From Bacteroidales bacterium (lineage in GTDB: Bacteria; Bacteroidota; Bacteroidia; Bacteroidales; UBA932): a DNA stretch of 64,000 nt. The stretch is taken from positions 140,351 through 204,350 of the forward strand of contig JAFWPA010000009.1 of assembly GCA_017509685.1 (NCBI GenBank), in the 5' to 3' direction. The notes below the pieces were generated by a model, which saw only the letters and a program-made list of their open reading frames with translations, was not told the DNA's origin and made no database searches. Positions within the stretch are counted from its first letter, which is position 1. Every line of letters starts with the position of its first letter. Of this stretch, positions 7,790 through 15,919 are shown in pieces. The translations under genes and the position numbers were made by a program.

Positions 7790-9992
7790 GCACAACCCTG
7801 TCGTGGAGTTCGGCGAGCTTGCCGGCGTTCCAGCGGTCCGTGGTGCCCACCAGGTAACCGGTGATGCGCTGGAGGGTGTCGATGTGGTGACCATGGCAGT
7901 GCGGGCACTCGGTGAGGTTCTTATCGGCGTTCTCGTAGCCGCAGTCCATGCAGCGGTTGCGGTTGTGGTTCACGGAGCCATAGCCGATATCGTACTTGTC
8001 CATCAGGTCCACAATGCGCATGATGGCCTCGGGGTTGTGGGTGGCGTCACCGTCTACCTCTACATAGAAGATATGGCCGGCGTTCTCGTACTTGTGGTAC
8101 GGGCCTTCAACCTTGGCCTTGTGCTCCGGGGTGCACTTGTAGTACACGGGAACGTGGCTGGAGTTGGTGTAGTAGTCTTTGTCGGTGATGCCGGGCAGGA
8201 CGCCGAAGGTCTTCTTGTCCCGCTTGGTGAACTTGCCGGACAGGCCCTCGGCGGGCGTGGCCAGGAAGGTGAAGTTGTGCTGATAGGTCTCGGCGAAGCC
8301 GTTGATCTTTTCGGCCATGTGGGCTACGATGCGAAGACCCAGTTCCTGGGCTTCCTCGCTTTCACCGTGGTGCTTGCCCACCAGCGCGATGAGGCATTCG
8401 GCCAGGCCGATAAAGCCGATGGAAAGAGTTCCCTGGTTCAGGACGGGCTCGATGGGGTCGTTGTCGTCCAGCTTTTCGCTGCCCAGCCACAGACCGGCCA
8501 TCAGCAGCGGGAACTGCTTCTTGAGGGCGGTCTTCTGGAACTCGAAGCGCTCGTTCAGCTGACGGGCGGCAATGTCCAGCGCCCAGTCCAGCTTCTGGAA
8601 GAACACCTTCAGGCGGGCGTCCTTTTCGGGGGCCTCGTTCATGGCCTCGATGGCCAGTTTCACGATATTGATGGTGGTGAAGCTCAAGTTACCGCGGCCG
8701 ATAGAAGTCTTGGGGCCGAACTTATTGCCGTACACGCGGGTGCGGCAGCCCATGGTGGCCACTTCGTGCTCGTAGCGCTTGGGATCGTCGGCCTTCCAGG
8801 CGTCGTCCTGGTTGTAAGTAGCGTCCAGGTTCAGGAAGTTGGGGAAGAAACGGCGGGCGCTCACCTTGCAGGCAAACTTATAGAGGTCATAGTTGGGGTC
8901 GGCCGGCAGGTAGCTCACGCCGCGCTTCTTCTTCCAGATCTGGATGGGGAAGATGGCGGTGGAACCGTTGCCCACGCCCTCATAGGTGGTGTTCAGGATC
9001 TCGCGGATGATGCAGCGGCCCTCGGCCGATGTGTCCGTACCATAGTTGATGGAGGAGAATACCACCTGGTTACCGCCGCGGCTGTGGATGGTGTTCATGT
9101 TGTGCACGAAGGCTTCCATGGCCTGGTGCACGCGGCCCACGGTCTGGTTGATGGCGTGCTGACGGGCACGGTCCTTCCCCTGAAGACCGGTGAGGTCACG
9201 CTTGAGGTAGTCGTCAATCTTGACGTCCTTGAGCTCGCTGTAATCGGCGTTCGCCATTTCGCTCACCTTGTCAATCTCCTCTTCGTAGGTCTTGCGCACG
9301 AAGGGAGCCAGGTAGAAGTCGAAGGCGGGAATGGCCTGGCCACCGTGCATCTCGTTCTGCACGGTTTCCATGGAGATGCAGGCCAGCACGCTGGCGGTCT
9401 CGATGCGCTTGGCGGGACGGGACTCCCCGTGACCGGCCTTGAGGCCGCTGTTGAGGATCTTATCCAGCGGGTGCTGGATGCAGGTAAGGCTCTTGGTGGG
9501 ATAGTAATCCTTGTCGTGGATATGGATGTAGTTGTTGGCCACGGCTTCCCGCACGGCGTCGCTCAGGAGGCACTCGTCCACATAGCTCTTGGTGGCCTCG
9601 GAGGCAAACTTCATCATCATGCCGGCGGGGGTGTCGGCATTCATGTTGGCGTTCTCGCGGGTGATATCGTTGGCCTGCGCGTCGATGATGGTCTCGAAGA
9701 TCTCGTTGGTCTTGGCCTTACGGGCGATGTTGCGCTTGTTACGGTAACGGATGTACTCTTTGGCCACTTCCTGGCGGGGGCTGTTCATGAGGTAGTTCTC
9801 CACTACGTCCTGAATCTCCTCCACCGTCATCTCCTCCTTGTCCAGCTGGGAGATAGCTTGGGCAATTTGTGCGGCAAGGACAATATCCTCACCGTCTTCG
9901 GTCACGTCCATCGCTTTGAGGATGGCGGCTACAATCTTCTGATTGTTAAAGTCCACGCGGCGTCCGTCGCGCTTGAGTACACGTTTTACCAT
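7782..9992 (-). CDS. nrdD: Anaerobic (class III) ribonucleoside-triphosphate reductase
   Basis: 736-residue enzyme making dNTPs from NTPs by glycyl-radical chemistry. An N-terminal ATP-cone (about 1-90, starting VKRVLKRDGRRVDF) provides allosteric control. The large ten-stranded barrel follows, with HIHDKDYYPTKSL and the SLSFTTINIVKLA-type core. Near the C terminus is a four-Cys zinc site (CMDC and CPHC), then the radical loop RITGYLVG with the glycyl site near residue 712. It is first in an operon with nrdG and is transcribed from a TATCTTTG element at 10051-10044. All key motifs are intact. Confidence 0.96.
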   Translation of the reverse strand: MVKRVLKRDGRRVDFNNQKIVAAILKAMDVTEDGEDIVLAAQIAQAISQLDKEEMTVEEIQDVVENYLMNSPRQEVAKEYIRYRNKRNIARKAKTNEIFETIIDAQANDITRENANMNADTPAGMMMKFASEATKSYVDECLLSDAVREAVANNYIHIHDKDYYPTKSLTCIQHPLDKILNSGLKAGHGESRPAKRIETASVLACISMETVQNEMHGGQAIPAFDFYLAPFVRKTYEEEIDKVSEMANADYSELKDVKIDDYLKRDLTGLQGKDRARQHAINQTVGRVHQAMEAFVHNMNTIHSRGGNQVVFSSINYGTDTSAEGRCIIREILNTTYEGVGNGSTAIFPIQIWKKKRGVSYLPADPNYDLYKFACKVSARRFFPNFLNLDATYNQDDAWKADDPKRYEHEVATMGCRTRVYGNKFGPKTSIGRGNLSFTTINIVKLAIEAMNEAPEKDARLKVFFQKLDWALDIAARQLNERFEFQKTALKKQFPLLMAGLWLGSEKLDDNDPIEPVLNQGTLSIGFIGLAECLIALVGKHHGESEEAQELGLRIVAHMAEKINGFAETYQHNFTFLATPAEGLSGKFTKRDKKTFGVLPGITDKDYYTNSSHVPVYYKCTPEHKAKVEGPYHKYENAGHIFYVEVDGDATHNPEAIMRIVDLMDKYDIGYGSVNHNRNRCMDCGYENADKNLTECPHCHGHHIDTLQRITGYLVGTTDRWNAGKLAELHDRVVHE

Positions 9993-10043
9993 AAGGCAGT
10001 CGTTTCAGTGTTGATTTAGGTAAGAGGGGCGATTTCCCCAAAA

Positions 10044-10051
10044 CAAAGATA
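10044..10051 (-). promoter_or_regulatory. -7 element of nrdDG promoter
   Basis: TATCTTTG on the minus strand, with a TTG about 17 bases upstream at the -33 position. The leader to the nrdD ATG is about 45 bases. No obvious NrdR box pair was seen between it and the gene. Confidence 0.55.
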
Positions 10052-10171
10052 TGTTTAATGAATCAACTTTCCCACTGTTTTGCCAAAAAAAGTTATCAAC
10101 AGTAAGTGCCTCACATCCTGTTAATTTGATGATTTACAGCGCTCTAATAAAGATTTTTATAAACACGGAAA

Positions 10172-10203
10172 CGCTGCAGGAAACAAGCGAGTTTCCTGCA
10201 GCG
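10172..10203 (-). terminator. Hairpin terminator downstream of the sigma/barrel operon
   Basis: A perfect 13-bp inverted repeat (10172-10184 with 10191-10203, 6-base loop) 20 bases past the stop of the minus-strand barrel gene. The following minus-strand sequence is T-rich but interrupted, so termination may be incomplete. The remainder of the 9993-10223 gap is AT-rich and shows only the nrdD promoter. Confidence 0.6.
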
Positions 10204-10223
10204 GAAGTTATTAACAAAAGGAA

Positions 10224-11408
10224 TTATTTCTGGCCGAAGCTGAAGCGCACGCCGGCCTCCATTTCAAAGCGGAGGGGCTGGATGGTGCGCAAGGAGCGGG
10301 GCTGGTTTTCCGTGTTGAAGTAGTACCGGAAGTTGGGATCCAGATAGATACCCACGTGCGGCGTGATACGGAACTCTACGCCCAGACCGCCGGCCACAGA
10401 CCACTGCGTTGACTTACTGTTCTGGTGGAAATGGATGTCCTTGGGAGAATAGTGCACCAGGAAATCGTTGTCCAGCAGGAACTCTGCGGCGCCGCCCACA
10501 AAGGCATGCACACGCCAGCGGCCGCGGTTCACGATGTCGTAATATACATTAAGCGGTACACCCAGCCAGTGCTGTTCGTTGTCAATGTCCGTCTGCGGAA
10601 TGGTGATACCTTCTCCCGAGACGAAATCGGCGATGAAAGTGCGTCCCAGGTTGGTGTAGCGCACACCGGTACCAACCGCCCAACGGTTGGTGAAGTTGTA
10701 GCGTACGGCCAGGCCGATGGAGAACGGAAGACGGAAATTGGTCTCCGGAGTTTCGTTGTAGATACCTTCCCCGGCGCCGAAAGGCGGTGCGCTGTAGGGT
10801 TTGGAATAGGCCATGGACGGCACTTCCCCGCGCTGATTGCCCTGGATCTGGCCGGAGGCGATGAGGGAGAATCCTTTGTCGGAGGGTTTCTGACGCTCTG
10901 TGTAGGCCAGCTGGTTCAGGAGAGAATGGTCGTCCAGCAGGGCCGTTCGCTCCGTGACGGGAACCGCATTCTTCTGGACCAGACGCACCGGCTGCTGAGG
11001 CTGTACCGCGACGGGCTGAATCTCATCGGCCGGAAGGGCCGATACCGGCGCCACCACCTCCTGACGGGGGTGCGAACGCTTGACGGCAACCGCTTTGGTG
11101 GGAACGGAAACAGGCTCTTCTTCAGTGACGGAAGCCGGTTCCTCTGCGACAGCCGGAGCTACCGGTTCTGCCATGGCGGTTGCCGACGGCGTTTCTTGAT
11201 AAGATATAGAAGGGTTAGAATGGAATACAACGAATGCGGCCACCACAGCAGCTGCCGCGGCCACAGAGACCGCTGCCCAACGCCACACAGGAACCACACG
11301 GGCCTTCCTGTTAAGACCCGCCGCCACGCCTTCCCAAACCCGTGGGGAGACTTCCTCTTCTGCGTCCTGCAGAAGGTTCCTTACATACTTGTCAAACTCT
11401 TCGTTCAT
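10224..11408 (-). CDS. Sigma-factor-linked membrane protein: anti-sigma-like N terminus fused to an outer-membrane-type beta-barrel domain
   Basis: 394 residues. Residues 1-40 are a short acidic cytoplasmic segment (NEEFDKYVRNLLQDAEEEVSP-like), like the N termini of Bacteroidota anti-sigma proteins. One transmembrane helix spans about 43-62 (Ala/Val-rich). A Pro/Val/Glu-rich linker runs about 70-150, and the C-terminal 210 residues are alternating beta strands ending in GVRFSFGQK, as in small outer-membrane barrels. It lies directly behind an ECF sigma gene (4-base overlap, ATGA). Together they suggest that one polypeptide crosses the periplasm to sense the outer membrane; this is inference. 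Confidence 0.7.
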   Translation of the reverse strand: MNEEFDKYVRNLLQDAEEEVSPRVWEGVAAGLNRKARVVPVWRWAAVSVAAAAAVVAAFVVFHSNPSISYQETPSATAMAEPVAPAVAEEPASVTEEEPVSVPTKAVAVKRSHPRQEVVAPVSALPADEIQPVAVQPQQPVRLVQKNAVPVTERTALLDDHSLLNQLAYTERQKPSDKGFSLIASGQIQGNQRGEVPSMAYSKPYSAPPFGAGEGIYNETPETNFRLPFSIGLAVRYNFTNRWAVGTGVRYTNLGRTFIADFVSGEGITIPQTDIDNEQHWLGVPLNVYYDIVNRGRWRVHAFVGGAAEFLLDNDFLVHYSPKDIHFHQNSKSTQWSVAGGLGVEFRITPHVGIYLDPNFRYYFNTENQPRSLRTIQPLRFEMEAGVRFSFGQK

Positions 11409-11959
11409 TTACTGCTTTCGTTTATCATTTCCTGCAACCTGAGCCGCGCGCGCTGCAGTTTGGAGCGCGAGGTGGCTTCCGTGCATCCCAGTTCTTCCGC
11501 TATTTCCTTGTGGGAGTAACCCTCTATCACATACATGTTGAACACCGTTCTGGCGTCTGGTGGAAGGGATTCGATAAGGCGCATCAGTTCCTTGTAACCC
11601 ATCTTCTGCACCGGGGTGGCCTCTTCCGAGAAGAGGGTGCGGGCTTCGGAGATGTCGTCACTCAGTCCCAGGGCGTCTGTACGTCTGAGATGCATCAGGG
11701 CAGTATTGACAAAGATCTTACGCGCCCAGCCTTCAAAGGAACCGGTCCCCTGGTAGCTGTCTAACTTATTGAACAAGGTGATGAACCCTTCCTGCAGAAC
11801 GTCTTCTGCGTCTTCCCGGTTTCCCATATAACGCAGGCACACCGCCATCATCTTGGGAGCCAGTACTTTGTAGATTTGCTCCGGGGATGATGTTGCATCG
11901 GGGGATTTTTGTTCCCTTGTCCGATTAGTTAGATGCAGATTTGGCCAAAAACGTTTCAA
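11405..11959 (-). CDS. ECF-type RNA polymerase sigma factor
   Basis: Sigma-70 region 2 is clear (PKMMAVCLRYMGNREDAEDVLQ-type block, then GSFEGWARKIFVNTALMHLR). Region 4 (LIESLPPDARTVFNMYVIEGYSHKEIAEELG, with SRSKLQRARLRLQ as the recognition helix) is complete. The start is uncertain. No in-frame ATG precedes region 2, and the frame open to 12187 would run through the divergent promoter. A TTG at 11959 is the most plausible start (about 184 residues). The N terminus lacks the usual first helix of region 2. It is cotranscribed with the barrel protein that probably controls it. Confidence 0.8.
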   Translation of the reverse strand: MKRFWPNLHLTNRTREQKSPDATSSPEQIYKVLAPKMMAVCLRYMGNREDAEDVLQEGFITLFNKLDSYQGTGSFEGWARKIFVNTALMHLRRTDALGLSDDISEARTLFSEEATPVQKMGYKELMRLIESLPPDARTVFNMYVIEGYSHKEIAEELGCTEATSRSKLQRARLRLQEMINESSK

Positions 11960-12007
11960 AAAGGTCCGGATTTTGTTTTCGCAAATACAAATTTCGAAAA
12001 AATCCCG

Positions 12008-12015
12008 TATTTTTG
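12008..12015 (+). promoter_or_regulatory. -7 element of the TPR/EnvC operon, ending 5 bases before the start codon
   Basis: TATTTTTG on the plus strand, with the GTG start at 12021 only 5 bases further. The transcript is therefore predicted to be leaderless or nearly so. The divergent sigma-factor promoter must lie in the same 60 bases. Confidence 0.55.
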
Positions 12016-12020
12016 CAACT

Positions 12021-13646
12021 GTGAAAAAACTGCTTCTCACACTTGTCTTCACTTTATCGGCATTGTTTTCCGCCGCCGCACAGTCGGTGGAGGCCAATCT
12101 GGTGGATGCCGTACAGTTATACAGTGACGGCAAGATCAAAATGGCCAATGAGATGCTGCGGCTGCTGGCTGCGGCCGCCCCGGACAACGACGCCGTGTGG
12201 TATTACCTGGCCCATACCCAGGTAGCGGCCAATGACCTGGACGCCGCCCAGTCCTCCTTGGAAAAGGCCGTGGCCCTGGACAGCAGCAACTACTGGTACC
12301 GCCGTATGCTGGCCCGTCTGTACCTGATGCACGGGAAGCCGGAAGAAGGTACCACCCTCTACGAATCCCTGGTAAAAGATTTCCCCAACAGCGGCAATCC
12401 GGTGTACGAATTGCTGGATATCTACCTGCAGCAGAAGAAGTTCGACAAGGCCCTCCAGGCCCTGGACGACATCGAGCGGCAGCGGGGTACGTCGGAGGAG
12501 GTGGTCCGCACCCGCTACGACGTCCTCAACGCCATGGGCCGGCAGGACGAAGCCATTGAAGTGCTGGAGAAGTTCAACAAGGAATATGCATCGGCCCCTG
12601 TCCTCACCGTCACCGGCGACTATTATCTGAGCGAGTTCTCGGATTCCCTGGCGCAGGTGCGTTACGAGGAAGCCCTTTCCCTGGACAGCGGCTATATGCC
12701 CGCCATCATCGGACTGGCCGAGGTACACCGCCATCAGCGCCGCTACCCTGAGTATTTCCGCTGTATGGAGCCCTTTATCAGCTCGCAGGACGTCCCGGCG
12801 GCTACCAAGGGGATGTTCATCGGCAACCTCACCCGTGGGATGGATCCCAAGATCCTGCAGCTGCACCGGGCGGGCTTCGACTCCCTGGTGAACCTGGCCA
12901 CCCAGACGCATCCCGCCGACAGCAGTGTCCTATCGGCCGCGGGAAGCTACTACTATGCCACCGGCCGCCAGGAAGAGGCGGGCCGATGGTTCCGGCAGTC
13001 GGCCGACACCCATCCGGAAAGCATGACGCTCACGGCCACCTACATCCAGTACCTGTCCCTGCAGAAGCAGTGGGAGGAGATGCGGGACCGTTCCGTGGCG
13101 GCCTTCGACCACTTCCGGGAGCTGGCCTTCCTGGATTACGCCAATATGGCCAACTACCAGCTGGAGGACTATGACGCTATCATCGGCAACAGCCAGTACC
13201 TGATTTCCAACTACCCCAAGGACAAGGATCTGTGCGTGGGCGCCTGGTCCATGATGGGAGACGCCTACCACTCCAAAGGAGACAAGAAAAACGCCTACAA
13301 GGCCTATGAAAAGGCGTTGAAGCTGAACCCGGACTACGCCCCGGTGCTCAACAATTACGCCTATTATATGAGTCTGGAGGGCAAGAATCTGAAGAAGGCC
13401 TACAAGATGTCCAAGAAGACGGTGGAGGCTGAACCGGACAACGCCACCTACCTGGACACCTTCGCCTGGATCCTGCACCTGATGGACAAGGACCTGGAGG
13501 CCAAGCCTTTCTTCAAGCACGCCATGCTGTACGGCGGAAAAGACAGCGCCGTAATCCTGGAACACTACGCCACCGTACTGGAAGCACTGGGTGAGGCCGA
13601 TGCCGCCCAGGTGTACCGCAATATGGCCAAGCGGCTGAATCCATGA
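12021..13646 (+). CDS. Secreted or periplasmic TPR-repeat protein
   Basis: 541 residues starting with GTG. The frame is open upstream, but the signal peptide (KKLLLTLVFTLSALFSAAAQ) begins here. The body is a series of 34-residue TPR helices, for example AVWYYLAHTQVAANDLDAAQ and NAYKAYEKALKLNPDYAPVL, with the typical A/G-Y-A-P pattern from about residue 30 to the C terminus. TPRs form a protein-binding scaffold. The stop overlaps the next gene, an EnvC-like factor, by 4 bases (ATGA). A role in cell-wall remodelling or cell separation is therefore inferred. Confidence 0.8.
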   Translation: MKKLLLTLVFTLSALFSAAAQSVEANLVDAVQLYSDGKIKMANEMLRLLAAAAPDNDAVWYYLAHTQVAANDLDAAQSSLEKAVALDSSNYWYRRMLARLYLMHGKPEEGTTLYESLVKDFPNSGNPVYELLDIYLQQKKFDKALQALDDIERQRGTSEEVVRTRYDVLNAMGRQDEAIEVLEKFNKEYASAPVLTVTGDYYLSEFSDSLAQVRYEEALSLDSGYMPAIIGLAEVHRHQRRYPEYFRCMEPFISSQDVPAATKGMFIGNLTRGMDPKILQLHRAGFDSLVNLATQTHPADSSVLSAAGSYYYATGRQEEAGRWFRQSADTHPESMTLTATYIQYLSLQKQWEEMRDRSVAAFDHFRELAFLDYANMANYQLEDYDAIIGNSQYLISNYPKDKDLCVGAWSMMGDAYHSKGDKKNAYKAYEKALKLNPDYAPVLNNYAYYMSLEGKNLKKAYKMSKKTVEAEPDNATYLDTFAWILHLMDKDLEAKPFFKHAMLYGGKDSAVILEHYATVLEALGEADAAQVYRNMAKRLNP

Positions 13647-14857
13647 GGAAATTCCTGTGCATACTGGCTCTGGTACTGGTCTGCGGCCTTCCGGCGGCAG
13701 CCCAGAAGAACAGCATGAAACAGCTGGAAAGCCAGCGTGCGCAGCTGGAAAAGGATATCGCCCTCCTGAACCGGAAACTGGACCAGAACGCCAAGAACAA
13801 GGATGCGGCACTGTCCAACCTTTCCTTACTGAAAAGCAAGATCCGCACGCGGGAAAAACTCATTGACGGCTGTGACCAGACCATCCGGATGCTGGACGAC
13901 TCCATTGCGGTGTGCCAGCGACAGATGAACAAGATGCAGGCACGCCACGACACCCTTTCCCTCTACTACGGCCGCCTGGTGCGGGGCGCATACAAGAACC
14001 GTGACAGCCGTCTGTGGTATATGTACATCCTCTCTTCGGAGTCCATCGGCCAGGGGCTCAAGCGGGCCGGATACCTGCGCAGCATGTCGGCCGAAATGAG
14101 CGCGCAGGCCCTGCGCATCCGGGAGACATCGGCCCAACTGGAGGTGGAGAAAGAGCGGCTGAACGGCTTGCGCAAGGAAGCCACGGACATGCGTCGGAAA
14201 GTGGTGAGCGAACGCACCCAGCTGAAGTCGGAAGAGACCCAGGCCAATAACCTGGTCACCCAGTTGGGCAAGGACCGCAAGAAGTTCCAGAAGCAGTTGC
14301 AGGAGAAGAACCGCCAGAAGGAGGCCCTGAATAAGAAGATTGCCGATTTGATCCGGAAGGAAAGCCAGAAGGCGGCCAAGTCCAAGGGCAAAGGCTCCAA
14401 CAAGGCGTCCGGCAGCAAGACCACGTCTACGGCCGTGGATACCAAACTGTCCAACGAGTTCGCTGCCAACCGAGGCAAACTCCCGTGGCCGGTGGAAGGA
14501 GCCATCGTGGAGCGGTTCGGCAAGCACCACCACCCCGTATACACCAACGTGGAACTGCCGCAGAACAACGGCGTCACCCTGGCCGTACGCCCCGGCGCCC
14601 AGGCCAAGGCCGTCTTCAACGGAAAAGTGACCCAGATTGTGGTCCTGCCCGGCTATAACCAGTGCGTGCTGGTGAGCCACGGCGCCTATTTCACCCTCTA
14701 CTGCAAACTCAAGAGCGTGGCCGTCAAAGTGGGTGACACCCTAACCACCGGCCAGGTGGTGGGCATCGTAGACAGCATTGACGGCGAAGACCTCTTCCAC
14801 TTCGAACTCTGGAACGGCGCCGTTCCCCAAAACCCCGAAGGCTGGCTACGGAAGTAA
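13643..14857 (+). CDS. EnvC-like murein hydrolase activator (degenerate LytM/M23 domain)
   Basis: 404 residues: signal peptide (to about residue 21), then a long coiled coil with heptads (about 24-250, rich in Q, K, E), a basic Ser/Lys linker, and a C-terminal LytM domain (about 275-404). The zinc ligands expected in active M23 peptidases are not all kept. The NxGxD block reads NNGVTL, and the Y-x-H strand reads FTLYCKL. This matches EnvC-type proteins, which do not cut murein but activate N-acetylmuramoyl-L-alanine amidases at the division site. It is coupled to the upstream TPR gene. Confidence 0.85.
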   Translation: MRKFLCILALVLVCGLPAAAQKNSMKQLESQRAQLEKDIALLNRKLDQNAKNKDAALSNLSLLKSKIRTREKLIDGCDQTIRMLDDSIAVCQRQMNKMQARHDTLSLYYGRLVRGAYKNRDSRLWYMYILSSESIGQGLKRAGYLRSMSAEMSAQALRIRETSAQLEVEKERLNGLRKEATDMRRKVVSERTQLKSEETQANNLVTQLGKDRKKFQKQLQEKNRQKEALNKKIADLIRKESQKAAKSKGKGSNKASGSKTTSTAVDTKLSNEFAANRGKLPWPVEGAIVERFGKHHHPVYTNVELPQNNGVTLAVRPGAQAKAVFNGKVTQIVVLPGYNQCVLVSHGAYFTLYCKLKSVAVKVGDTLTTGQVVGIVDSIDGEDLFHFELWNGAVPQNPEGWLRK

Positions 14858-14862
14858 GTGCC

Positions 14863-14944
14863 TCCGTGTGCGCTGGAGGGCTCTGGTGCACACCGAGGGC
14901 CTTTTGACGGTGGTCCGTGTGCACTGGAGGGCTCTGGTGCACAC
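14863..14944. repeat. Pair of 31-bp direct repeats, each a hairpin, in an intergenic gap
   Basis: Copies at 14863-14893 and 14914-14944 (51-bp period) differ by one base. Each contains an inverted repeat: GTGTGCAC and GTGCACAC around a 12-base loop in copy 2, with one mismatch in copy 1. They fill the 114-base gap between the EnvC-like gene and ispE, which converge. There is no strong T tract, so they are not classic terminators. They resemble REP-type elements. Confidence 0.7.
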
Positions 14945-14971
14945 GGGAATGCCCGGGCGGAAAATCACCCC

Positions 14972-15799
14972 TTAAAAGATACCAAAGAAAGCGCTGCCGC
15001 TGCCGGACATGGCGGCGTAGACGGCGCCGCGGGCGTAGAGGCTGTCCTTGACGGCGGCCAGGGTGGGGTATTTGGCGAAGACGGTGGTTTCGAAGTCGTT
15101 GTGCAGGTCTGTTTTCCAGGTGGTGATATCCTGGGCCAGGACTTCCCGGAGCGGTTTGGGGGGCAGGGCCGGGACAATGCCGCGATAGGCATCGGCGGTG
15201 GAGACGGCTATGCCTTCCGGGATAATCACTTCCAGCCGATAACCGCTTAAATCCACATCATACGGTTCCAGCACTTCCCCGCGGCCGCTGCCGAACATGG
15301 GGCGGTTGTAGACGAAGAAGGCGCAGTCGCTGCCCAGGCGGGCGGCGTAGGCGGCCAGGGTGTCGTCGGACAGGGAAAGACCGGCCAATTCCGCCATCAT
15401 CCGCAGGGCAAAGGCGGCGTCGGAGCTGCCTCCGCCCAGACCGGCACCCACCGGGGAGCGCTTCTCCAGGAAGATTTTCATGGGAGGGAGGTCATGATCG
15501 GCCGCCAGTAAAGCGTATGCCTTGGCGGTGAGGTCCTTGAGCGGGTCCCAGTCCACGCCTTGGGCGCGGGCGATGGTAATCATCAGCTTGCCGTCCGGGG
15601 TCACGGCCTGGGTGAGTTCGCCGTACTTTTCCTTGAGCCCGGCCAGGGTACGGGACCAGTCGTCGCCGGTGATGATTTCCAGTTGGTCCGCGATGCCGGA
15701 ATAAGGGATGAAAAGGGTCTCCAGGTCATGAAAACCGTCGGGTCTTTTGGCCAGGACGTGGAGTCCCAGATTGATTTTTACATTAGGACAACAGATCAT
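14972..15799 (-). CDS. ispE: 4-diphosphocytidyl-2-C-methyl-D-erythritol kinase
   Basis: 275-residue GHMP kinase of the MEP isoprenoid pathway; it phosphorylates CDP-ME in the cytoplasm. The substrate-binding start (CPNVKINLGLHVL), the ATP-binding PVGAGLGGGSSDA block and the C-terminal GSGSAFFG motif are all present. The frame is open 19 codons further upstream, but the ATG at 15799 gives the standard N terminus and sits 5 bases after a TATCTTTG element. It indicates that this organism makes isoprenoids by the non-mevalonate route. Confidence 0.93.
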   Translation of the reverse strand: MICCPNVKINLGLHVLAKRPDGFHDLETLFIPYSGIADQLEIITGDDWSRTLAGLKEKYGELTQAVTPDGKLMITIARAQGVDWDPLKDLTAKAYALLAADHDLPPMKIFLEKRSPVGAGLGGGSSDAAFALRMMAELAGLSLSDDTLAAYAARLGSDCAFFVYNRPMFGSGRGEVLEPYDVDLSGYRLEVIIPEGIAVSTADAYRGIVPALPPKPLREVLAQDITTWKTDLHNDFETTVFAKYPTLAAVKDSLYARGAVYAAMSGSGSAFFGIF

Positions 15800-15804
15800 G
15801 AAGG

Positions 15805-15812
15805 CAAAGATA
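15805..15812 (-). promoter_or_regulatory. -7 element of ispE, 5 bases before ATG
   Basis: TATCTTTG on the minus strand, directly followed by a 5-base gap and the ispE ATG. It supports both the chosen start and a leaderless or near-leaderless transcript. Confidence 0.6.
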
Positions 15813-15919
15813 ATGCACAAATCCTTCAAAACATAAAAATCTACCATACAAAACATAAATTTCTTTTGCAGGGTTATAGGAAATCCTAAATGCTTTTCCC
15901 ACCTTGGCCGGGAGAAAAA

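Noticed and set aside
7719-10019. 766-codon open frame on the plus strand opposite nrdD
   Set aside because: Antisense shadow of a GC-rich gene; nrdD motifs (ATP-cone, zinc Cys, glycyl loop) are unmistakable on the minus strand.
11960-12187. Longer ECF sigma reading frame, up to 12187
   Set aside because: The extra 76 codons run through the divergent promoter and into the first 55 codons of the TPR gene signal region, and show no sigma-like sequence.
14863-14944. Two-copy repeat as a CRISPR remnant
   Set aside because: Only two copies, a 20-base gap between them and no cas genes.
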